A DNA stretch of 64,000 nucleotides from contig VWZF01005257.1 in NCBI GenBank assembly GCA_013396755.1, positions 306,483 to 370,482 of the forward strand, read 5' to 3'. The translations under genes were made by a program, and so were the position numbers. This stretch comes from Sclerurus mexicanus. Lineage: Eukaryota > Chordata > Aves > Passeriformes > Furnariidae. The notes under the pieces are model-generated. The model made no database searches, was not told the DNA's origin, and was given only the letters and a program-made list of their open reading frames with translations. Position 1 is the first letter of the stretch, and the number at the start of each line of letters is the position of its first letter. Positions 36,823 to 49,600 of the stretch are shown here, piece after piece.

Positions 36823-39800
36823 TCATGGCATGTCTACGCTCTAATTTAAACATGACAGGGCAAGTTCACTGCCCAAGGACCAAAAGGCGCAGACAAGCCT
36901 ACATCTATGATCATGAACTTGCTGTCCCCAAAACGGAGAGGCCTTGTCCCAGCTTTAAACAAGCATGCATGGGCCTGAGCAGAGGAAATACCCCACAGGC
37001 TTTTTTGCCTACTCACCTCTGTATCTCAGGTATTCTTCCTCACCTTATGATATATCATCACAGTGATGCTGTACTTTCAGATGGCCATTAAAGCTGTCTG
37101 CAGCGGCACACGTCCTGCGTGTCAAAGCTGCAGTCTCTGCTACCACCACTTTTCCAGCTCACATTCACTGTGGTCAATTTTTATCTCTTTCCGAAAACCA
37201 CTGTAGGGCTGGCCTGCATGTGTGTGACACAGGCTACCAGGGCTACTGCTCACCAGAGCCACTGCTCTGTGCAGCTGAGCTCCTGCTTCTGGGAAAGGAC
37301 ATGGGAAAAGCAACTGGTGTTGGAGCTCAGCAGAGGTAGTTCACACCAAGGGTCTGCACTGAGGTGCAAGGGAAGAAGTGAAAAGAACAGCCAGTGCTAT
37401 GGAAACTTCCCTTTTTCTTACCAACAAGGTATATTATATCCTGACACAACCTCAGGCTTATTAACACTCTTTTGAGATGACCAGTGTGACAGAGTAGCAC
37501 ATTATTTGAATGTGAATATTACAAGCTTCATTATTTCATTATACACTTAAACTCTCTCCTAGTCTCCATTGTAGCTTAACATGAGGAACAGTTTTACTTC
37601 AAGATCATCATACCTTTAGCCCTCACTGCAAACTTCATTCCTGTATGAGCCTTGATGCACGTTTCTAGCCAAGATCACACCTTTTAGATGCAACAGTTAA
37701 GGATGTCAGTATGAAAAATTCCTCCCACCTCATAACCACTATTTACAAAACTAAAAGAAGGCTTGCAACTTTTCTCAAGGTTGTTTAAGTCATAGATTAT
37801 CATTGCCATTAGCTAACAGACAGTGCCTGGGTTGGATTAATTTGCCATAAATGGTTTGAGCCTTTGCAAAGCTAAATGAGCAACTCAAAGTCTTATTTTT
37901 AGTATATCTTAGCATTTAGATTTCTAACATCTGAAGCTGATGCAACTACAGCACACTGAAAGAACCCCGTGCTTCTGAATCATGCTTGAATTCCAGTTGC
38001 TCTCTGGAAACTAAAACCAAACACAGATTCACATGAATGCATTGACAGCTTTCCTCTCTCGAAGACAGATCACTTAAGTTATACAAACACTGGATGCAAC
38101 GTGTAAAAATACAAGTATACTGTGTTCTAGATTCATAATTGCACTTAAATATTATTCTAGAAATCAAGTGTTACTTTCTCTCTTCTAGAAATCCTTCTAT
38201 TTTATTAAATCATAACAATGTGATACAAGATGCTCCCTGCTGCTTAAAGATCCATTCTGAAGAGTACTTCTCATATTCTGGTACATCTGTCTGTCAGAGG
38301 CACTCAAAGGGAGATCTATGTCTTAGAAAATACTTCCTCTTCTCCTTCAACCCACTCCAAAAGACTTTTGATACTTCTCACCTCACTGCAGTATCAGATA
38401 AATCTCAAGAAGTTAACACCACAATATATTGCACCATCTCTTGGAACCTGTGGCATTTTGGGATGGGATTTAATAAATGAGCAATGAAGACTAAAAATAC
38501 GCATTCTTTCTGCATTTCTCTTTAAAAAATGTCAATTCTAGGTAAAAATGACTAAACGATAAAAGAAAATAATTACTTTGGGACTAAAAATTAGGTACTG
38601 AAGTCCCAAAATACTTTTATTTTCTTTTAGTATTGAGCCACTTAAAGCTTGAACAGTCTATGAACGGTACATTGTTTGCTTTGGATTACAAGTCAACATT
38701 TTCTGTTCAGGTAAAAAGAATGAAATTGCAGCAACTGTTGCAACATATGTGGGTTTTTTTAATTTAAAAAAAAACCGAAAGTACTGTTTAAGATTAAAAT
38801 ACATGTCCTACATTATTGATTAGATCTTTAATTCCTGAAAGCATTAAGACTAAAAGTTGCCATCTTTGCAAAAAAATTCAGTACACTTCAAATTGTCATT
38901 CCTTTAAAGTAGTAGTGTAGCAACCTAAGATGGGAGGGAGCTGGGTTTTGGTTTTTGTTTCGAACAAATGATGACCATTAAATTATGTATTTTGAGTTCT
39001 TTGGAGGGTATGTTTCTGCTGAGAAACAGAATAAATATTCATAAATAACCTCGACTTGGTAATAATGTTACTTGCTGTATGCCAGGCAAACTTAGCCAGT
39101 CAAAGGCTCTCTGTAAAGTAAGTGAAGAAGACTTCTTTTGGAAGGACAAAGTCCCACTGGTATGCATATATGTTAAACATAGCTCATCCATTCAAAGCAT
39201 GAGACACTGAAATGAGAATACATGGTCCTGCTCCATTCCTTTCTCCCATTCCCATTCCTCCTGCCTACACATTTTATCTCCTTCATGTTCAGCCTTATAG
39301 TAATCCACCCATTTGGTCAGGACAGTCATCAACACATCTACATCAACCTTGCAACTGAGCTACAGAGCAATACTATTCCTCTTCTTAGTAAACAACTTAG
39401 AGGTTTCCTTGCTCCTCTTCAAAGTACCTTGGAGATATTTCAGGTTTTATTGCTAAAAGTCACAATTTTCCATTCAAAAGTATATAAAACACTTGTAGTC
39501 TATTTACCCTTGTTAAACAACCGCAAACATTTCTACATTCCTTAGTGTATAAGCAGAAGTTTGCTAGCAACAGAAAAGTTCACATCAGCTGCTAAATTTT
39601 GCTTTATGTCAGTAAACTACATACAGGACAATCACAAAAGGTAATCCTTTAAAATGGTTAAAATTTCAGAAATCAAAGATAATTGTTATGGGAACGTGCA
39701 TGCTGCGGAGGCAGTTTACAAGAACCTCCCAAGAGTGCAACAAAGCATTCAGCACAATATTGTCAGAATTGACTTTGTCGGTTACAGCAATATAAGGTGC

Positions 39801-42787
39801 AACAGTTTCATACGATTCGATCAGTTAGTGATGTGCTCAGTGATGAGAACCGAGCAGCAGAAAGCTGCTTTGTGCCCTGAGATTTGAGAACCAGTACCAG
39901 GCTGTCCCAGGATTATACAACCTGAAACATCTGTAGTCTCATGAGATTTTAACAGCTTAAGGGAAATACATTCTGCTTTTGGACCCTCTTCCCTGACTTG
40001 AGCTTTTGGCTGTCATCTGAACAACTCTCCAGCCTCCCACTCTTCCAAATATCATTTCTCCAAACATACCGACAAAAGAAAAACAGGGCAAATTAGTTCT
40101 GGACCAAAACAGAGCAAGCTAAAACTTTTACTTAAATACTTCATGAGAATTAAGCACTTCTGCGCCATCTTCAACACATTAGATGTACGAGAGCGCAATC
40201 CTTCTATCCATTAAGCAGGGAGCACCACAGTGTGGACAAAAGCTGTTACAACAGCCCAGGTAAATAACAAAGCAGCATGAGGCTGTGCATGTCTGCACCT
40301 CAAGAGTACTCAAGTGCTTCCAGAAGGAAATGTAAGCTAGGACAGTATGCCTCAGTTTCCCTTTGCTACAGAAACTCTTGTAATTTTGGTATTTTAAAAT
40401 TTCTTTTTCAGAAATGCATTTGCTTTATACTGCTAAAGTGCTCACTGAATCAAAGGTAAGTAAATATTAACTCCTATCTCTGGAGACTAATACTGCAAAA
40501 TACCAGCTGCATTTCTGTACCATGTTACTCAAGGTCTAAAGTACATTTACACCAAGCATTCCAGGAAGTACTCTCCTACTCAGCACGTAATATCTAAGCT
40601 TAACACAGTGTAAATTAAGCAAAGGAAACAAGCTGTTTTAAATGTTTTTATTACAGAAAAAGAAAAGGCTTACACTTGACTTAGAAAAGCAGCATTGCTT
40701 TATGAATCCGAAGTTATTACAGTGAAGTTGCTTTAAGAAACCTTTAGAGACTGAAGAAAAAAGAATAAAATGCCCCCCGACAGCATTCTAGATTACTTGT
40801 GTGACCACAGCAAATGCCTTAACTTCACATCACTTCTGACACTCAGTACATGACTTATACACTTTTACTCTCCCTGTGACTTGTTCAGTATAGCTGGGAG
40901 AAGGATTTGGTGGAAACAGCAGTACATTTCAAGTATAGTTTTCAACAGTTCAGTACATATCAGATGGATATTAAAGTTCAGAAGTGACCAAAACACAGGC
41001 TTTCCTCCTAACTCTAGCTATTAAGTGCTACAGTTTTAACATACCCCAGTGTGATCTGTTTCTTCCACAGTATTTATCATTATTCAGGTCCACATCTCAG
41101 ATTTCTCAGCAAGTTAACCAGCTACTACTGATTATAAACACAAACAAAAATAACCACAAAAAAGAGAAGGCTCTTAGCTGAAACAGCTCTTAGCAGTGCA
41201 GCAAAACTCTTTTTTTTTTTTTAAATTTTTTTTTATTTTTATTACCGTCCATGGGAGTGATCCAGAGGTCACTTCAGGGGTTTTTTTTATTAAGTCAAAA
41301 GCTGCAGGTTTCCAGCCTGAACCAAAATTAAATATGCAATTGATCTGTCTTTAAATTTTAGGAAAAGAGACAAATCAAAAAAACATATTACTGCCTTTAT
41401 AGTCCTATATTTTGAGTATCAGCACTGAGTTATGCTGAAGTCCAAAGAAATGTACAGGTTTCTCACTAAGGGATTTTTTTGAATTTTTTAATTTTTTTAA
41501 TAAGCAATTTAGGAGCTCAATACCATGTTTTTAAAAAAAAATCAAACCTTTCTAAATACATTTTTAAGTATCTCATTCTTCATCTGTACTAAAACTACAC
41601 CTCAAAAATTCTGACAAAAAAAATAAAACATGAACAAAAAACAAGAAACTCAAGTCACTATGTACAGCTAGCTATAATGATGAAAATGAAAAAAAAGGCA
41701 ATTCATGGAAGGAAAATGGAGAAAACAAGGTATCAGATACCCTCTACTCAGTATTCTATGAACTCATTTTTTACCTCTCCACCCAAAAAGGAGAAAGGCT
41801 GGATTCAAAACTAAGCATAGAATTTTTCTGAAAAAGAAGTCCTAATCTCTTTACATGTTGTCTATACTGTTTGATAACCAAAATCTTTCAAGTCCGGAAT
41901 CTACTCTGCATTGCAACATGAAGCCAGCTACTACTGTCAGAACTTAAACAGAAGAAACAAGTTTCGTTCCTACAGGTCAAAAGGATACAATGTTTTCTCT
42001 GGTTACAATTCTAATGCATCACCAGATTTACTCAAATACAAAACCTGTTATTTAAGCTTATCCACGTTTTTTAGTTAAAATTCCTTAATTTAGTGCTATA
42101 GCACAGTAGCTTCTTATGTGGTCAAGCTGCCTTATAAGGAGGACATTATAATTTGTATTATATAGTAATACGGCCTTAAAAAGAGAGGGAAACCCCCTCC
42201 CCAATCCCACAGGAATAGTTCCAAAAGGAGCAATATAAATTTTGTTTCTGTGGTATGCTGCATGACAACAAAGGCTGTTCTATAGCTTATCCTTGAAATT
42301 TTAACTCTGGACACAAGTTAATCCTTTTTGCAGTCACAGAGTTTTATTAAAAGTGACTTTTATGATGAAACAGGTAACAAAAATGCATTATACTGATTAT
42401 GAATGTTAATATTATGCTCCAATAATATCCTCCTTCAGAGGAGGCAATAGTCTCAAAACCAAAACCTCAAAGATATATAACAATCTTAATCAAACAATTT
42501 AAAAACAAATTTACACCATTCTGTTATTGGAGAGTTAGGCAAAATAATCAGAGGATGTTTATATTTACATCTTCCTTTATCAAGTTATGCCACAGATTCA
42601 GTAAACTTAAAGATCTTTTGCACTATAAATCTGTGCAAGCAGTCACAGAAAACAAACAGGCAATTATGTTCTAAAAGGTTTATAATGTAGTTTTCCAATG
42701 TTGTCAGCTGCTAGAGAACTAATGAACACAACTTAGAATGCAACTCCCACATCCTATATCGAGTAAACATTCTTGACTGCCAATAAT

Positions 42788-42793
42788 TTTATT
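42788..42793 (-). terminator. candidate TMX3 polyadenylation signal AATAAA
   Basis: Second AATAAA on the gene strand, about 545 nt after the stop. Confidence 0.3.
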
Positions 42794-43061
42794 ATTACAT
42801 GGTCCTCCAATTTGTAACAATTTACATTTAATTAGAGAAAATAGAAAAGCTTACTGCGTTCTTTTTCATAATAATGTGCATCAGATAGAACATGTGACTT
42901 CTTGGAAAACTCATCTATCGGGCTCTGCAAGACTTTACAGCTCTCTTCATCCTTCTTAGTTTTCAGCCTTAATTTTATATGAATGAATGCTTAGCTGAGC
43001 TGTACTAGTAGCAGTTCATTACATACAGTAAGGCCAAGTAACATCATCTCACTGTTCATTG

Positions 43062-43067
43062 TTTATT
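43062..43067 (-). terminator. candidate TMX3 polyadenylation signal AATAAA
   Basis: First AATAAA on the gene strand, about 270 nt after the stop codon. Confidence 0.4.
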
Positions 43068-43337
43068 TGAAATGAACAACTCAAAACTCTTCCAAAAATG
43101 CTGTAGAATTGTACCTGCAGATTTCTTCAGTTTAAGTTGCTCTTTGTTAATCTATGAAGGACAATTTAAGAGAACATCCATTTTTTTTCTGTCAATTTCT
43201 GAGAAAATTTGAATACATGCAAGTCAAAACTACCATAATGCAGACAACAGTCCTCTTTTGTGAAGATCATCAATAAATGACAACCTTCAATAAATAAATC
43301 TATTTGGAAATTCTAGAGAATTCTTTTTTTAAAGAAG

Positions 43338-43604
43338 TTAGTCTTTTTTCTTTTCCATTATGTCTTTCTGTTTCAGGTCTCCATCTGAAAGTTCTGTGTA
43401 TTTTCCATTCTTTTCCTCCTCTTGTTCTTCCTCACTGCCTTCGTCTGTGAGCTCCCGATCACCATTTTCCTTTTTAGCTCCCTCATGCTCAAATACCTCT
43501 CCATCTGTATCAGCTGTGCAGATTCCATAACACATAATGCTGATGACCCCCAGGGGCAACCCAAAGAGAAAGCATCCCAGCAGTGGTGAACTCTTGAACA
43601 CAGA
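43338..43604 (-). CDS. TMX3: TMX3 last exon: transmembrane helix, acidic tail, KKKD
   Basis: SVFKSSPLLGCFLFGLPLGV leads into the membrane helix (to MCYGI). A cytosolic Glu/Lys-rich tail (about 55 residues, with SEEEQEEEKNG) follows and ends in the di-lysine ER-retrieval sequence KKKD and a stop. The helix and KKKD are conserved; the acidic part is not closely alignable with the human one. Confidence 0.96.
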   Translation of the reverse strand, partial: SVFKSSPLLGCFLFGLPLGVISIMCYGICTADTDGEVFEHEGAKKENGDRELTDEGSEEEQEEEKNGKYTELSDGDLKQKDIMEKKKD

Positions 43605-46600
43605 CTGTTGAAACACAAATTTGAAGTAGAAAACACTTTCAGTGAATATACAAATCTACTGCATTATTTCTCTTATCAATCTGTGTATTTATTCCAAAAC
43701 ATCTAAAATGAGAATTAGTGGTTTTTAGGGGGACAGGTAGGGTTTTGTGGGGTTTTCTGCTTGCTTGACTTGGAGTTTGGTTTTTATTGTTGTTGCTTTG
43801 GGTGTTTTTGGATTTTGTTTTGTTTTCTTCTGCAAAAATGACAAGAAGTCCTCAACTTCAACAATTCCTACTATAAGTTTCTAAAAAAAGACTCAGAATT
43901 TCCAATATTACAATACTGCATTGAGATAGTTAATGTTAACATGCCAACTGCATAGCCTATTCATTGTTTGAGCCTTCAGAAACAATTGTTCAAACGGTGT
44001 TAAAATACACTTTGAAGGAACCAGATTCATCTCTTATTTGTGTCTCATTCTCAAAGATTAGTCTGAGTAATAAGGGATCTGCAGAAATGGTCTCTTACTA
44101 GGCAGCTTCCTGCTGAAGAGTACCTTCATGACACAGGAAGAAGTATTTATAGTTTCAGAAACCTATGGCTAAATGTTGCACATTCACAAAAGCATAAGCC
44201 ACTCATACAGACACATGTAAGTCTCAATTTAAATTGACAGTGCACATTTATTTGCTTGTGTAGGACAAGTGAAGAAATGGATTTATGTACATCTTCAGTT
44301 AATAAAACTTTGTAAAGTATAATTAGCTCATAAGAAAGAGGATACAAATATTTGCTTTAAATCTACACAAGATTGTATTTGTCTTGTATTGTATTTAACC
44401 CCTTTAAGCTCTTATTAGACCAAAACTGTAACATTTCTCAGAACATGGAAGTGCTACCAGTTTCAGGAAATAATGTCAAAAGTTTCAAGGAAAAGATTTT
44501 GAATTCTCCCTGTTCTATCCCTTAAAATACTTGTCAGACACATAGGAAAAGAGTGAAAAATTAAGAAACTAACTTACATTGAATATATATCACATATATT
44601 ATTAAAAAATTTAATCAAGAACTTCATTTGGCTTAAATCTAATTTACATATACCTATAATATATACATAATATATATAACATAAACCAATTTTAAAAATA
44701 TTTTTAACCCTCTGAAAATATTTGCATCCTGATTGACAAGGGGACTATTTAATTCAATGAAAAATAAAACTTACCACTATAGTAGATTTGGCATCATAGA
44801 TAATTCTCTTGATTCGTTGCAGAAGTCCATCACCACCCTGCGCCTGAAATTTCAAATGGAACCATGTCAAAACTGCTGACACTTTTCAGTTATGATTCCA
44901 AAAGTTCATTCTTCAGACCTTGCAATCTTAAGTCCCTTTAGAAGGAAATGAAAAGTAATTATTCTTACATCTCATGATGCCCAGACACTCCAACTTGTCA
45001 AGCTTAGATAACTATTATTCAATAGTCTCAAGAAAAAGTCTCTCACAATCGTTTTTAACAATCAGTGCCAACTTGATTGGCTGGCACTCACTCTCTTACC
45101 ATAGAGAAACACTAACAAAAACTAGCAACTGTCCTGATATAACAATGACAAAACTGCAGAGATCTTCTGAACTTTCCTGCAGCTTCTGGATATCTATTTA
45201 TAGATTTTGACAGCACAGTTAGAAAAAGCTAAGAACTAAACAAAAAGAAGATATGAAGGTGCAATAAATAAAACTTGCATCAAGCAATGACACACTATAC
45301 CTACACCGACACCTAATTCAGCAGTGTTCAAAATAACTACATGAATCTGAGGGCAATCTGTCTAACTGGGCTAGTTTTTACCTGTTGCCAGAGGAAAAAA
45401 AAAAAAAAAATTTGGAAGTCAACAGATCAGCACCTGACCTGACCAAAATCCCTCAAACAGCAAAAAAGTCCACCAAGATGAAACAGACTCACAAAAGGTT
45501 AGCTATAGGGCTTTACAGAAAACTAGAAGAAAGTCAAGGTGAATAATCCAACACTTCCCAAGGAAGGGAAGGCGGGAATGTTAAATTTCTCAGAAATGTC
45601 TCTGTGGTTCACAAAGTCTGCATCCTATTAGTTTTTTACCAGCATACTTTGAAGACTGTCATTCCTCAACAGTCTTATAACTTCTTGGCCAAAGAACATA
45701 GCCAAAGTAGTGCAATTTTATGTCTACAGACACCTTGAATGAAGGCACATCATACATTTTTGTCTTGTATTGAGATGTGAACTTAGACCAGTCTTTAATC
45801 ATTCTAGCTGCAATACTGCAAACAAAAGATAGAAAGACCTAAATGACACTATGACAACAAACTGAGGCATCACAAATTAATTTCCTCAAAGTTTAAAACC
45901 AGACAGAAATCAATTTCATTTGTTGTTTCAACCAGAAGGATATACGCAAGTAAAGTCTAACAGGTGTTTATAACATAATTCAATGCACTGAATAAAGTGA
46001 GAACTGAAGAACAAAGAACTACCAAATAAGTTATAGTAATACCCCTCACACTGCAACTGGAAGCATAGCCAGTAAAGTCATGAAGAACAAGCAAATTCAC
46101 CTATTATATTTCTACATCAATCTGTCAGATTAAATAAACCAAAGTACCCCATATGACTAAAATGATCTTCAGCACTACTTGGCCATTACCACCCAATGAC
46201 CTAAAACTGCTGGGATAATGGAAAGTGGGATAAAGCCAACACAGTAAGCATTCAATATACAGTCTATTGGGGCTTAAACCAACACAGGCTTCTCTTGGGA
46301 AGCAGCCAAATTATTTGTTAGCACTGCTTCCTGTCATGGCAAAGCCTTCCCCCCACCACAAGCACAAATCAAAGCTCTGATCCATGACCTCCTCCCTCAT
46401 CCACACAACATAGCCTTCTGACTAACTTAAAGTACACTGAGGGAATAAATACTAAGAAATTATCCAAGCCATCAATTCCAGATGGATTTATTAACTTTGC
46501 TGTTTTAACAAAAGACAGCTTGATTTTAGTTTTAGAGCAGACACGGGTAGTAGAAATGTGTCCATTTCTAACATGCAAACTAAGTATATCACTCTTTTTT

Positions 46601-49600
46601 TAAATCTGAACTTATCATTCATCCAGCTACTGCATTTATTAATTTATCATCCAAAAGAAAGAATACAGTTGAATTATGCACTACAATAAAAATTTTAAAC
46701 CAATGCATTTAATGTAAACCAGGAGATTAATAAAAAGCTCTCCATTTACCAGTGCACCAGTACAAGTAATAAATATCAAAAGAAGCCAACCAACATTATG
46801 CCATCAACAAAATAAAGTTTGCTTTCTGCAGGAGGTTCTGCACTCAGGACAGCAAGCAGCATAACCACATATTTACTGACAGCGCACAAGACAATAAGAC
46901 AAATAGGACAGGAAGATAAAACACATGGCATAACAGAGTAACCTAATCTTTTCCCCACTTTAGCATCTAAGGAAATAAAAAGCAACCAACATATTACAAA
47001 TCACAATGAAGACTTACTTCAGCTGTACCATCCAAGATATTGTTAATAAACTGAACCATGTCTTCTGTGCTCTCAATGTTCCTATCTGGTAGAAAATACT
47101 GCTGATTGGAGGTATTCAACACAACAATAGTAGGGATTGTCAAGTCACTGGAAACATAAAACAGACCGCTTATACATTTAAAGAAATACTATGTAAAATA
47201 TTGGAATTCAAGTTTCTCATTAGTATTTTTTCCTTCACATTTGTGTCAGTGACACTATTGAAGCCTTTTGCAATTTACATACCCACAATGACTAGAAAAA
47301 AGGTACCTTACAACTTTCCCACTAGTAAGAGATCACAGATAGTAACCTTGTATACTAAATGTATTAAAGTGTTTTAGCACACAAAGGCAAAAGCATAATT
47401 CAAAAGCTTAATCCCATACAACCATGGTCTAGCTGATGAGCTCTACTGATCAATCTCTGCCTGTCAAGTCAAAATATAAAAAGTTTTTCTACATGTCTTT
47501 TAGCTGTGGCATATAAGCTACAGAGTCTTTAAAGAATTATTACTTAGCAGTTAACCTTCATGTGCATAAGCACTGTCTAGTATCAGAGAACTGGAAAGAA
47601 AAAAAACCCAAAAAGGTTAAACGTTAACTCTGGACACAAACCAGTTTAATCGTCTGTTCAATGTAGCACTAAATTCAAAATTACATCAGGTTTAGGAAAT
47701 TTTAGTACTGCACAAGTATACTGCTCAACTAGAAGATTTAAAATACATTAATTACAGTTACAAATCTCTTGTAGTCTTTGTCAATTTTCTACAATTATGT
47801 CAATAATGAATTCAAATAGTAAGTGGCTCTTCTTCACAGCAGAAGCAATGCAAATCTTGTTTTTCTGCATTTTCACTCTTCTTTAATAGTGCCCCATCCA
47901 CATACATTTGTAATCCATGTAATATTGATTTCAGCTTTAACCACAGCTATCAATCCATAATAAATTATTTCATGAAAATACTATTTAGTATTTATTCAAG
48001 ATTCCTATTTTGTTTTGGAGCCACTGAAAGTATCCTAAATTTTCTTTCACAATTTAGGTGGAGTTTTAGGATTCCAATTTAAATTAAAATGCAAACCTAA
48101 AAGTGAAAAATTTAATACTTATACATGAAAACTTTCTAAGTATCTAGAAAGCTGAATACTTCAAGACCACGTTCCCAGTACTCAAGTGGAAAGCATGGTG
48201 ACACCCCAGAAAATGTAAGGGCAACTACAGAAATAACAAAATAATGTCATCCTTTAAATGGAATTTTAAAAACCCAACAACACAAAAATTTGTTCACAGA
48301 GGCAACTTGAAACATAAGATTCTCTAAGCATAATTTTTCGTCAACATTTTTATTTTCTATTTATTAGGAAAACTCAAAAAATTTAAGTAGAAAGCACTCA
48401 AACCAAGTCAGGTGTTTCTGCAAGTCCCTAATAACAAGTTATGAACTTTTGCCAAAAAACATCTTACCAGACAAAACAGAAGACATACTTACTGGGATGC
48501 AGAAAGATTCCTTAAAAAAAACCCCAACAAAACCCCAGCATTTCTATTTCATTTAACAGTCTGATAATTGATGTTCTTGTAGAGCAGCTGAAAGACAACC
48601 TCCATACAGAGAATCTACATGCTGTACAGAGATTTATAAAAGCACATTTAATGTGTTTCTTCCAAGAACTGTGAAATTAATACTCTACATTCACCTGTAG
48701 TTGACATTCTCAATGACACTATACATCTTAGCTCACACAAAGCTGAATTTTTGCTTTCAGTAAAATACATAATATTCTGTTTTCTTCTATGTGTAGTTTT
48801 CAGTGTCTTTTCTAATCCAACAAAAGCATGTTCGTACACTGCTGAAGAGATGGAAAAACTATAATGTCTACTAATGGAGTTATAGACAAGTTCATAAATG
48901 TACTTCTATCAGGGTCTAATAGAACTCTAATTCTACCATTACAAATTGTACGATACTCTATCCTTTGTGAAGAAACAGAATTTGCTCCTATGTGCCTCTG
49001 GCACAGTAAAAAAGTATTCTGTGATATTTCTCACTATTCACAGGACTTCTTCTATTTCCACTTGCTGCCATCTGGTGACAAACCAAAGCATTTGCAATAT
49101 GGTTTTACTTGAATTATTCACGTAGAAACATGAAGAGCAGCTACTTGTCACACTGAACGTAATTTGCTACATTCTTTTGCTGCTTTCCACTTACACTTGA
49201 AATGTATACACTCTGTTTAGAAAATAATTAGAAGTTGGTGAGTACTTGAACGACAACTTCTCATATATTACAAATTTTAAAATTAGGCATTTTGCAGATT
49301 AATTTAAACAACCCAGCAGAACAGACTTTGTCACTGAAACACTACCACTCTAAGTGGCAGTCCTGTCTTTGTTCCCTTCATTTTCTTCCTCCCAGGAATC
49401 TCATCTCCCTCCCCTACTTTTCTGCACATAAGTTCTGGTACTCAGCAGAGTAGAAGCGAAGAGGTTTAAGGGTTTTGTTGAATCAGCAAAATAACTTCCT
49501 TATGTGCTTAGACAAAGAACACTTTTCTGCCAGACAAACAAGCTGAAACAGCTCAGCAGACAGACGTAAGAGCCTACACAGGAGAAGCAATTAATGAAGT

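Larger units (their letters stand above)
21600..42780. other. gene-empty stretch between the two genes
   Basis: About 21 kb of AT-rich sequence. Short open frames exist but none has family motifs, splice-site support or composition unlike its surroundings. It holds low-complexity tracts, a perfect 24-nt palindrome (35749-35772) and a possible SINE remnant. The part nearest TMX3 may be distal 3' UTR. An unannotated non-coding RNA cannot be excluded. Confidence 0.55.
42788..43337 (-). other. TMX3: TMX3 proximal 3' UTR
   Basis: Sequence after the stop codon. AATAAA on the gene strand at 43062-43067 and again at 42788-42793 could end short transcripts. More copies lie further downstream (e.g. 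42343-42348), so a longer UTR is possible. Confidence 0.45.

Noticed and set aside
36825..37475. Two neighbouring plus-strand open frames in slightly G+C-richer DNA
   Set aside because: No domain, no consistent frame and no splice support. Part of the segment may be an old SINE.
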